A stretch of DNA of 64,000 nt. It comes from Phymatolithon calcareum (lineage: Eukaryota; Rhodophyta; Florideophyceae; Hapalidiales). Within the stretch, counting starts at the first letter, position 1, and the number at the start of each line of letters is the position of its first letter. The stretch covers positions 434,001-498,000 of the forward strand of contig OZ345385.1 in NCBI GenBank assembly GCA_977006965.1, given 5' to 3'. A program made the position numbers and the translations under genes. Under the pieces are notes generated by a model. That model was not told where the DNA came from. It was given only the letters and a program-made list of their open reading frames with translations, and did not search any database. This document shows positions 1 through 8,499 of this stretch, piece by piece.

Positions 1-896
1 ACCTCAGAGCCTATATCAATTTATTGTGCAAGGAAGCTGAGATATCCCAAAGGGCAGAAGGCATGCGCCCTAAGGGTACACCATCAACACCGAAGAATAC
101 GCAAACATCTGGATCCCAAGTGGACACGAAACTACAGAAATGGATTCCAGTATGTCTTAATCCTCCATGTAAGGACAAAGGAAAAAGGCACTTTCTATGC
201 GACTGCGAAGATTGCGAGGAAGAAGAGAAGAAACGTCTACTGGAGGAACAGAAAAAGAAGAAAAAGAACAAGAAAGGCGCGAAGAAAATGTCGAGCGGAA
301 ACAGCGACGCGTATCCCACAAATACCACACTCATCAAGGCAAGATTTGGGGGAGTAGAGTCAAGAATGATATGCGCAGATGCGGGCTCAGATATCAATCT
401 GATCCCTCCGGACCTTTATCCAACTTTAATGGAAACCGGGGCCCGAATTGAAACAAGGACGTTCCAAAATGAACGCAAATATGGATTGGCAGCAGCAACC
501 AATTCAGAGAAGGAGCCTATCTATATCTCCTGTAATAAGGAGGTGAATGTTACAACAGAACTCTTCATCCGCCATGCAAAAACGCGCACAATACGAGAAT
601 TGGTATGGCAGGTTGCAAATCAAGAGGTTAACGAGCCTCTACTTGGACGACCAATACTCGAAGCACTTGGTCTGGACACAAAAAGCGTCCTTGATGCAGC
701 ATGTGATCGATATGAAAGTGTTATGCAAGCTGATGATCTCATCGATGAGAAGCAGTATCGTGAAGGATCAATTGCGAGAATCATGTCAGATGGAATATAT
801 CATTCCGACAAGGCCGCTTCTGATTACGATGACGGATCTGACAGTGATGAAGACTGGTTAGACTTCGGTATTGATACCAAGAAGGAGATGGACTAA
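1..896 (+). pseudogene. Gypsy gag C-terminus and aspartic protease
   Basis: The frame is open from the window edge, so the protein starts upstream; the first ATG inside it (position 63) is not a believable start. An early Cys/His cluster (PVCLNPPCKDKGKRHFLCDC, about 141-203) looks like a gag zinc-binding knuckle, followed by a very basic Lys/Glu run. The retropepsin-like domain follows: its catalytic motif reads DAGSD where D-S/T-G is usual, and the domain ends with LLGRPILEALGLD, a typical Gypsy protease C-terminus. The frame ends in an acidic tail and TAA at 894-896. The role is processing of the element's own polyprotein. It may be inactive, because Ala replaces Ser/Thr in the active-site triad. 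Confidence 0.8.
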
Positions 897-908
897 GCTC
901 TGGCCAAA

Positions 909-1480
909 ATGGTGACTAAATCAGGCGAAGAAGGTCTGTCAAAACCGGGACAGGAGACGTTAAGCGAGATGCTAGACACGTATCGAGAAGTTTTCCGATT
1001 ACGCCTTGGAAATGACCGGCATGCTAAGTTCGAGCCGATGAAAGTCGTATTGAAGCCCGGCACCACACCAGTGATATGCAAGCAGAGGCGATACACAGCC
1101 GATCAACGCGATTTCATGTTCAAGAATATGTCCAAGCTACAGGAGTATGGGTTTATTGCGCCTAACTCAAACGCCACGTGGGCCGCAGCACCACTGTTAG
1201 TACCCGAAGCACTACCAGCAAATTATCGAATGACATTTGATTTAACCCCGGCGAATGCAAGCACTGTACCTGTGTCATGGCCAATGCCGAATATTGATGC
1301 AGAACTCATGGATGTCGCTGGGAGCAAGTTCTTTCCTACGATGGACTTTTGCAGGGGGTACTGGCAACTGCCCCTGGACGAAGAAGGTCAGAATGCGCAC
1401 AGTTTCCACACGCCATTTGGGATATTCAAGCCATTACGGACATTACAATGTCGCAAAACGGCAATGAACAGTTTAGAACA
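909..1480 (+). pseudogene. Gypsy reverse transcriptase, N-terminal half
   Basis: The ATG at 909 opens a frame just 12 bases after the protease stop; in an intact element both would probably be one polyprotein. The fingers/palm start is clear: a primer-grip-proximal FDLTPANAST, then WPMPNIDAELMD, GSKFFPTMDF and CRGYWQLPLDEEGQ, with the first catalytic Asp in the TMDF motif, then HTPFGIFKP. Homology stops around RTLQ (about 1445), and a repeat unrelated to Gypsy follows. The frame runs on to 1589 but that part is foreign. It would copy element RNA into DNA; it is inactive here because the YxDD half is displaced. Confidence 0.85.
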
Positions 1481-1500
1481 AAGAGAGTTTATTACCTTTC

Positions 1501-1711
1501 GCGCGCTCAGCGTTGTAGAACCTCGCGAAGGTCCACGTGCTGTTAAAGAATGTCGCCACACACCAGTTAGTCTTAGTGATCTGCTATGACCGCTGGTTTC
1601 CCAAACGGGGACCGGGCATGGCGAGACGCCTGCACCAGCCACTTCTCTCCGTGTGCTCCCGGAAGGAGCACTGAGCCGACCAAGACTTGGTGATTCTTAT
1701 TCCAACTGCCT
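1501..1711 (-). repeat. Unnamed dispersed repeat, copy 1 (inside Gypsy RT)
   Basis: This segment is clearly similar, in the same orientation, to 31699-31910: both begin GCGCGCTCAGCGTT and end TCCAACT(G/A)CCT. On the minus strand the two copies keep a similar peptide (GSWNKNHQVLVGSVL here, GSWNENQPVLVSSVL there, then KWLV), which suggests that the repeat was once coding on that strand. I do not recognise the protein. The exact insertion borders in the Gypsy RT are unclear; Gypsy homology resumes near 1910. Confidence 0.6.
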
Positions 1712-1909
1712 TCCGATACAATGCTGTGCTCGGGTGCTGTCGCATTTATACCATTCCGAATCTGGTCATCGGCGCTGGAGTATGAAGCGGCGCTCATCCC
1801 GAGCCAGTTAGACTGTCTCCGAATTTACTGTCTTGCTATGAGAAACAGGCGGCAGTGTGCGAGACGGAGCCACTTGAGACCCGTTGTTTCTTGTCTTCTC
1901 GACAGCGAT

Positions 1910-2687
1910 TATTCCCGACCTCGAATTTGCAACATACAAGGTGCGATGACCAGCGGAGCGAATTTCAATCCCGAGTCGAACCGTGCTTTGTGAGCCTGCG
2001 AGAATTTTTGAAGGCTTGGTTTGATGATTTTCTGTTTCACGCAAAAACAGAAGCAAGTCTGTTAATGCATTGAAAGAATGTCTCAAGATTTGTGAAGAGA
2101 GACAACTCAAAATCAGCGCGAGGAAGTCTGTGCTATTCACCAAACAAGTACGTTGGTGTGGTCGAATGATTGATGAACATGGGATACAATGTGATCCCCG
2201 GAGACTCAGTTGCCTCAAGGAGCTACAGATGCCCGAAAATGCAGCAGAGCTATGCCAATACTTACACTACGTCCAGTGGATGGCTTCTTGTATACCTGAT
2301 GTTGCACATCGAAGAGAAGCGCTACAAAGCATTCTGGACACTGCTTACGACAAAGCGGGGTCGCGAAAGAAGAAAGCGATTCAAAATTTTCGTTGGACAG
2401 CCTCGGATGGGGATTGAGCACGAACATTCATTCAAGTCGTTGCAAGAAACTCTTCGAAATGCGGTAAAGCTATCGCACCGAGACTATAGCATAGCGATCT
2501 GTATATTTACAGACGCCTCGGATGCTCATTAGGCTGCCGTGGTCACGCAATGTAATGAGAGTGAACTGACCAAGCACATAATGCAGCAAAAGCATGAGCC
2601 GTTGGCTTTTCTTAGTTCATCTTTCAAGAGAGCACAAGAACGATGGAGCACATTCGAGAAGGAAGCCTATGCCATTTGAAGTGTTTC
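1910..2687 (+). pseudogene. Gypsy RT C-terminal half and RNase H start
   Basis: Gypsy homology resumes with a partly repeated TLQ-like stretch. The active-site box WFDDFLFHAKT follows near 2017-2050, with both Asp of the xxDD motif retained. After an in-frame TGA come ISARKSVLFTKQVRWCGR and IQCDPRRLSCLKEL (RT thumb and connection). RNase H then begins with CIFTDASDAH near 2505, whose DAS carries the first catalytic Asp; a TAG follows. AFLSSSFKRAQERWSTFEKE carries the catalytic Glu. Translation breaks at AYAI, where the solo LTR has jumped in. At least three frames are needed to read it, so it is dead. Confidence 0.85.
2683..2687. repeat. Target-site duplication GTTTC, left
   Basis: Identical to 3355-3359 and directly abutting the TGTAGA terminus of the solo LTR. 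Confidence 0.85.
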
Positions 2688-3354
2688 TGTAGATCGAGAG
2701 ACTCTATCATTTGCCGAAATATCATTAGCAGTGGTCCGCAGAAGTCTCAAGCCCATCCATGTTGCTTGTTGTGCAAGCTGTATGAGAAGACTCTTCCTGT
2801 TCCCCCGTTTGTCGCTACCACGAATACGTACCTTCATCTCTGCTTTGTCGCAGGAGCATTTCGTGTGCAATCAGTGCGTCCGCAAACAAGCAAGCTCCAG
2901 CCTCACCACCGTTCTCGTTCTCTTACTTTCCTTGAGCTCCTCACACGCGGACTGCGCGTGAGCGAGCCTCGAGTTCCCATCTCATCATTGTTGCCTTCTT
3001 TTCTCTTTCTTTGTCGCCGCAAGATTTACCGGCCAATAGTCTATACATTCTCCGTCGCTTCCCGTGGGCCGTGTCAGTTTGGTGAGCTATCTGACCTCCC
3101 CATATGGATGTCCGCTTACCTGCCCATGGTGGATCATCTTCAATCTAGTGTGTTGCCTCTGCTTAGTACTTAGGCTCATCGACCCACAGCAATCATCCAT
3201 CGACTGTCGACCATCCAGTATCAACGATGGACTATCGATATAGACCAACGACCAAATAAACCTCTTCATTCAACACCACACATCTGAGCTGTCATTGTTG
3301 GACCACGCTAATCCGGCCATTACCATGGCGGCCCCTGGCATGACCGGTTCTACA
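2688..3354 (+). mobile_element. Solo LTR (667 bp) nested in the Gypsy RNase H
   Basis: The insert starts TGTAGA and ends TCTACA, a perfect 6-bp inverted terminal repeat of the TG...CA type expected for LTRs. It is flanked on both sides by GTTTC (2683-2687 and 3355-3359), a 5-bp target-site duplication. Removing it and one copy of GTTTC brings the RNase H halves AYAI and FRKLDYML back together, apart from one missing base. No coding region lies inside. CCAAATAAACC near 3250 could be a polyadenylation signal, so the plus orientation is likely. The parent element is not in the window. Confidence 0.9.
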
Positions 3355-3359
3355 GTTTC
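3355..3359. repeat. Target-site duplication GTTTC, right
   Basis: Partner of 2683-2687, directly after the TCTACA terminus. Confidence 0.85.
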
Positions 3360-3489
3360 CGGAAGCTCGACTACATGCTCGCAATGGAAGCAAACATCCA
3401 CCTATACACTGATCATAGAAAACTGCTATTTGCATTTCATCCAATAGCAATGGTACCAACGATCGGCAGCCACGTGATCAGCATAGTTC

Positions 3490-3501
3490 AGAGATGGGCC
3501 G
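3490..3501. repeat. 12-bp target-site duplication of the group F insert, left
   Basis: AGAGATGGGCCG, identical to 4274-4285. It lies within Gypsy RNase H coding sequence. Confidence 0.85.
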
Positions 3502-4273
3502 ATGGAGAGAAGGGTTTGACCGGACCGAACGGACCACAAACGAAAAAAGACAAGTTTCCGGCGCGGGCGCGGGCGCCCGCGCCGGCGCAAGTGGCCGCAG
3601 CGATAAAGCTGCACAAAGCGCTCCTTCCGACGGTAATCCCGCCGGAAATGGCGGACGCGATCGTGAACGCGCACTCCAGGGACTTGGCGAATCGAGAACT
3701 TGCGACACTTGAAATGCCAGACCCAAGCCCGCCGTTGCAAGATTTCGAGAAAATCTTGCGAATTTAAGCGGATTTGATACAGGCCGGCTATCATACCGGT
3801 CCGGCCCGCTCACCTGTGCGTCACAGATAGGAACCAAGAGCTCAGTCAGGAATTTTTCCCCGCTTCAGTGCAGGGTTTTTTTGAACTTGCAAGAGCTGTG
3901 ATCCGGCCTCCCCATGGGAGAAGACTATCACCTTCTGGTAGTATGGTAGTACATGGATTCCGCCCTGAGTGGTGTGCCGCAACGCTCAAGGAAGCTGGGA
4001 GAGAAGACAGAAGAAGATGAAAGAAGGCAGCGAGATGACTAGCTACCGTGAGCGTCCTAAATGGTTTCCAACCCGGGGCATCCCTTTGAAGGACGGCGAC
4101 TGAAGATTGGTTATGTAGCGATATAGATGTTAAGCTTCCCCAAGGTCTGCACATTGTGCAGCTTGGGCAGCTGTTGTGACATCAAGTACCACTCGTATCT
4201 GTTAAGTCTACTGGAGCCGTAAGGATGTGGAGTTGTTTACCAGCTCTGATAAATCCCGCAATAAAAGAAAGAA
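3502..4273 (+). mobile_element. Non-LTR (LINE group F) 5'-truncated insertion, (AAAG)n tail
   Basis: The insert splits the Gypsy RNase H between IVQRWA and RWAVYLS. Its flanks are a 12-bp direct repeat, AGAGATGGGCCG, at 3490-3501 and 4274-4285, the size expected for target-primed reverse transcription. The 3' end is AATAAAAGAAAGAAAG, an A-rich microsatellite tail. The 3' part (about 4060-4273) matches the minus strand of 33100-33620, including a shared peptide PFEGRRLK(I/V)GYV and the last 120 bases. The 5' half holds a GC-rich open frame rich in Arg/Ala (3549-3767) of unknown role. Confidence 0.85.
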
Positions 4274-4285
4274 AGAGATGGGCCG
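4274..4285. repeat. 12-bp target-site duplication of the group F insert, right
   Basis: AGAGATGGGCCG directly after the AAAG-rich tail, matching 3490-3501. Confidence 0.85.
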
Positions 4286-5260
4286 TTTACTTATCGGCGT
4301 TCTCGTACGCAATTGATCAAGTGGAAGGCGAGCGGAACGTTATGCCCGATATTATGTCACGGTGGCTGTCCGGGTACAGAGGCAAGAAAGTCATGAATCG
4401 CAGGGTTTCTGAAATATCGATGGAAAACGACATGGTGGAATCACCTTTCAGCGAAGATTTTGTGTGGCCAACAACACAAATGATCATCGCGGAACAGAAC
4501 AAACATGAAAAATCAAGGCCGGCAAAAGCAGCAAAAAAGGAAGGGGACCTGTTCTATCTAAGCAAACAAGTTTGGATCCCAGATGAATTAATCGAACTCC
4601 AGCTTAAACTTCTGACTGCAGCACATTGCGGTGCTGGTGGACACAGAGGATTCGACTCAACAAGCAGCGTTTTGAAAAAGAAGTTTTGGTGGAGCTCAAT
4701 TGTCAATGATTGCAAGGAGTTCGTGAAGAAGTGCATTCACTGCATCATATCGAAAAGCGGTAACAAGATCCCACGCCCACGTTCATCGGTATTACACGGA
4801 AATGAGCCCAACGAAGTTATACATTTCGATTTTTTGTATATAGGTCCAAGTACTACCGGGCACAAATACCTTTTCGTTATCAAGGACGATTTGTCGTCCT
4901 ATGTATGGCTCTGTCCATCCGTCGCTGCAAATGCGGACACAGCAGCTGAAGAACTGGCACGGTGGAAACACACATTCACTGTTATGAACAACTGGGTATC
5001 CGACAAAGGATCTCATTTCAAGAACGTTGTGGTGGAATATCTCGCCGATATCCACAAAATTTGACACTCATTCACGGTACCATACTCCCCGTGGGTGAAC
5101 GGAATCGTGGAAAGAGTAATGCGAACTGTGCTTGCTCTCTGCAACGCTCTTTTGTCCGACTTGAAACTCGCGCCCCAGGATTGGACTGCGGTGACAGGCA
5201 TGTTGATGACAATTATCAACGAATGTCCCCTCAAGAGGCTGGGCATTGTTTGGTCTTGGC
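4276..5260 (+). pseudogene. Gypsy RNase H end and integrase
   Basis: RWAVYLSAFSYAIDQVEGE and NVMPDIMSRW close the RNase H/connection region. The integrase zinc-binding domain follows: TAAHCGAGGHRGFDS supplies two His, and CKEFVKKCIHC the Cys pair. The catalytic core has its first Asp in VIHFDFLYIG and its second in VSDKGSHF. After an in-frame TGA (about 5064) the third acidic residue appears in PWVNGIVERVMR, then LKLAPQDWTAV and NECPLKRLG. One stop and later frame loss disable it. Its role would be inserting element DNA into chromosomes. Similarity fades near 5320. Confidence 0.88.
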
Positions 5261-5390
5261 CCCAACCGCATTTCCCCGTGCCTCATGACCGTGGAAAGAA
5301 AAATTGGATATGTTTGTGAAGGCATGTGCAAACGTAAGGCCACATTGTCAGAATTCACTGTCAACAGCGACAACGGCATGCAATTTCGGC

Positions 5391-5663
5391 ACCATTAAAG
5401 CCACCGACGAGTTCAGATGTCCATTTATCAAAACAACTCTTCCGTTGTGTATTTGTTGTCATGGGCAAACAATAGAAAGACTTACGCTAGTGTGGCCGAT
5501 ATTCGGTAAGCTGAGGAAAGTGTGGCCGTCAGATTTTAAAGAACGGCTTCTTATAAACAACATGATCCTTCAGAATTTTTGAAAGTGTACCACTTTTCAA
5601 TCCGCAGAATTCAGATACAAGGCTGAAATTTTAAATTATTTTAAATCGAAGAATCTGCAAATT
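5391..5663. repeat. Direct duplication, copy 1
   Basis: This segment and 5841-6120 align over nearly their whole length with scattered substitutions (landmarks: CACCGACGAGTTCAGATG, GTGTGGCCG, TACCACTTTTCAATC, AATCTGCAA). The two copies are offset by about 450 bp. The content is non-coding and AT-rich. It may be the untranslated 3' end or LTR-adjacent part of the Gypsy element. Confidence 0.75.
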
Positions 5664-5840
5664 GGTTGAAGATTATAATAATTGCATTGCGACTCTACTT
5701 CCACCCAAAAATACTGTGTCAAGCGCTGCTGAGCAAGATATAGAAAAAATGGTTTGAATTTACGAACGCAGGATGCTGTAGAGCTTCCCCATGCAAATCG
5801 TCCCTAGCAACTCACGAGCGCTTACATTGTCGGCCTATCG

Positions 5841-6120
5841 ACACGATTGAAGCCACGGACGAGCTCAGATGCCTATCTATCGAGATAAATCTTCCGCTGT
5901 CCATTGGTTGTCATACACAAACTATAGATAGACTTACGACAGTGTGGCCGTCAGATGTTCCGTAAGCCAAGAAAAGTGTGGCCGAAAGAATTTAAAGAAC
6001 AGATTCTTAAAAACTACATGATCATTCAGAATTCGTGAAAGTATACCACTTTTCAATCGGCAGAATTCAAATACAAGCATGAAAATTTCAATTTTTTCAA
6101 ATCGCAAAATCTGCAATTTT
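5841..6120. repeat. Direct duplication, copy 2
   Basis: Second copy of 5391-5663. The 177 bp between the copies has no recognisable content. Confidence 0.75.
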
Positions 6121-6160
6121 AATCCCATTAATGTGCCAATCAGATGTCCAGAAATCCATT

Positions 6161-6410
6161 TTCCTCCAATGCGTGCGTGGACGATGTGCCAATGAAATGC
6201 CAGAAGCTGACGAATGAAATCGTGACAGCAGTACGAAAATTCTGTTTCCTCCAATGCGTGCGTGAACGATGTGCCAATGAAATGCCAGAAGCTGACGAAT
6301 GAAATCGTGACAGCAGTACGGAAATTCTGTTTTCTCCAATGAGTGCGTGAACGATATGCCAATGAAATGCCAGAAGCTGACGAAAGAAATCGTGACAACA
6401 GCGCGTTCCG
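6161..6410. repeat. Three-copy tandem repeat, 85-bp period
   Basis: The unit starts TT(C/T)CTCCAATG and contains GAAATGCCAGAAGCTGACGA. Copies begin at 6161, 6246 and 6331, exactly 85 bp apart, and differ at only a few bases. Minus-strand open frames here (for example 5934-6425) are by-products of the repeat. Confidence 0.9.
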
Positions 6411-7700
6411 TAACCGAACCCCCACATCCCGGTAAATACCATAACTTAAGTTATGGAACTAAAGATATGGAATAACTAAAGTTATAGAAATCTGGATCCA
6501 CCACAGTAAACTGGTGGAGAACTTCGGTGTGCAAGTCTTGCAGTTTTGTGCCGTCGCCTTCAACTGCGACGACCCGGCAGGACCGTTGCCTCGATCCACT
6601 TCAGTCCTAAACCTCCGTCACCCGGTGACGAAGATCGGAAGTGGGCACTGCATCGGCCAGATGCAAACCGTGAGCGGGTTTCACGGCAACGCACAACTTT
6701 CGTTTCGCTGCATTTGCTGGGCTCCAGTGAGCCCTGCCTGCTTGCTAGCCACTCCCTTCATTTTGTTTTTGTCTTTTCCCGGCGATCAACGTGTGCCGCC
6801 ACGTCGAGCGCCCCAGCTCCAAGTGCGAGCTCGCGCCCGCTGACGCCATCCCGGAATCTTAGGACGAGCGCGCAAGGGCCAAGCCCCAGGAAGCTGCGAG
6901 TGAACGCTCCCGGCGAGTGCCGATCAACGACCGCCGGGTCAGTTGTGCTGCTACACCCGCGCCACTGAGCGCGCTAAACACTTACCGCTCGAGCGCCGAG
7001 GGGCTGACAGCCCCCATTCGGCATCACCCAGCAGAAGTCTACGCCTACGAGCGTCACTGCTGCTGCGAACTAACACGCTCTACTTTTTCCGCGGTTGTTT
7101 TGCTGTTCTTGTCTTGCTGTTTTCCCGCTTCACCATACGGCACTAGGCTTCCACCGGACCCTGGACCACTCTGTAGGCTGCTTGTCACTGCAGTGACACT
7201 ACATTAATCTACATCCATATGAAAACGTAAAGAACCAGAACCGTGCGTTGAATTTGTGTTGACTTATGAAAACAGACTGATGTAGGTGCCGGAATTCCGG
7301 TCGTGGCTAGTAGGATCCCACGTCGAAATGAATGAAGAAAGGAATTTTGGTGGCTTCCGAGAAAACCACCGAACGCTAACCATCCAGAGTTTGCAATAAC
7401 TTGACAGTGCGGCTTTTGAGCGAGCGTTTGCAGCCATGACATCGTAGTTCTTTCCAGAGCTCCCCCACGTCCTACCCCGAAATGGCCCCAGCCACAGCGA
7501 GTTGGCAATCAGGTACTATGGTCTGGGCGCTAGTTGCCGGCTGGCCTTGATAGCCCGCCTGTGTCGTACCATATTAAGAAGTCTACTTTCTGCCTTTGTC
7601 CCAGCCTGCCCCGCGCTATGTCTAGAGACAGGTCACTGTCATGTTCTTCCGCGACGGCAAACTGGCAGTGTGGCCATCTAAAGATATAGTTTCTTGTCCT
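6411..7700. other. No supported gene; possible decayed LTR/intergenic sequence
   Basis: An 18-bp perfect palindrome, CCATAACTTAAGTTATGG, lies at 6439-6456. The GC-rich stretch 6500-7200 has overlapping short frames in two registers with no family features. I see nothing supportable from 7200 to 7700. Confidence 0.4.
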
Positions 7701-7739
7701 TCAAACCTGCAGTACTAGAATGCTCGTGGTGAGGACACC

Positions 7740-8372
7740 TCAAGTGTGCAACTCGCGTATCTGAAGGCCAGAGACTCGATCGAATCTCATGGCATAGCCA
7801 GTGCAGTTCCTTTTCTGAACCCGAACATTGCAGCACCTGGACCAGCTCTGCCGCGATGCTACAACGAGAACAGTTCACGGTGCCTTTCAAACATATGCAG
7901 GAGGGAAATCTCGAGGCCAACTCCGACGAATACTGTTCGCAGAAGAAGGTACGAGGCTCGAGGCAAGAAGGTGGAGGAAAATACCGCACGTCAAACCGGA
8001 TGATATCCTGGCCATCCTCAGGTTTGCTAAGATGAGACATCGACAGCTGGCAATAAAATACGCAAGCGGCAGGTTACCTCAAGTGAGCACGACGCTAATA
8101 TAGGATACAATCGGAACGGCAGTGGAGCGCCGCCTGGAGACCATACGCATGAACCTAGCAAAGTATGAACTGGACTCCGGAGAAAAGTTAAGAAAGGAAA
8201 AGGCACTAGACTCCATATCACTCTACAGTGTCACCATAATTGACAATATGGAAAACGACTAGTCCTATTGTTAGGGACTAGGCGATATATTAGAATGAAC
8301 AAGGTATAAAAAGTCGCTCCCGTACAGTCTTAGGAGTGCTAATGAGGGCTTTCAAATAAACAACTAAACAGT
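7740..8372 (+). mobile_element. LINE group C fragment (C2 variant)
   Basis: Several frames give peptides matching other group C copies: LRRILFAEEGTRLEARRWRK, then ASGRLPQVST, then LETIRMNLAKYELDSGEKL and a stop after IIDNMEND. The nearest relative is the minus-strand copy at 13618-14540, which shares this 3' part base for base over long runs. The 3' end has GTACAGTCTTAGG and GGCTTTCAAATAAAC, a variant of the common C tail. The coding content is the C-terminal region of a LINE RT protein, with frameshifts. Confidence 0.65.
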
Positions 8373-8499
8373 TCCAAAAAAACCTGGGCCAGCTGGGCAA
8401 ATGGACCTCCGTGCAAAAATTGGTGTCATTCGCGCGCAGAGGATGATGAATGACGCGCAGAGAATGGTTTTTCTAAAGCAGGTCAAGTGTATTAAGGAG

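Larger units (their letters stand above)
3355..3501 (+). pseudogene. Gypsy RNase H middle part
   Basis: The frame reads FRKLDYMLAMEANIHLYTDH, where the Asp of YTDH is a catalytic RNase H residue, then LLFAFHPIAM and VISIVQRWA. This is continuous with the AYAI end before the solo LTR and with RWAVYLSAFSY after the next insert. Confidence 0.8.
1..5320 (+). mobile_element. Ty3/Gypsy LTR retrotransposon, degenerate, open at left edge
   Basis: Protease, reverse transcriptase, RNase H and integrase pieces follow one another in Ty3/Gypsy order on the plus strand. The coding region is broken by stops, frameshifts and three inserts: an unnamed repeat near 1490-1900, a solo LTR (2688-3354) and a LINE fragment (3502-4273). 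RT phrases such as VRWCGRMIDEHGIQCDP and integrase phrases such as VSDKGSHF resemble Gypsy elements of algae and oomycetes (family knowledge). Its own LTRs are not recognised; the 5' LTR and most of gag lie left of the window. Inactive. Confidence 0.9.

Noticed and set aside
5934-6425. 163-codon minus-strand frame
   Set aside because: It is created by the 85-bp tandem repeat and shows the same sequence in shifted frames, not a protein repeat.
6439-6456. 18-bp palindrome CCATAACTTAAGTTATGG as a protein-binding operator
   Set aside because: Single AT-rich palindrome beside non-coding repeats; nothing supports a regulatory role.
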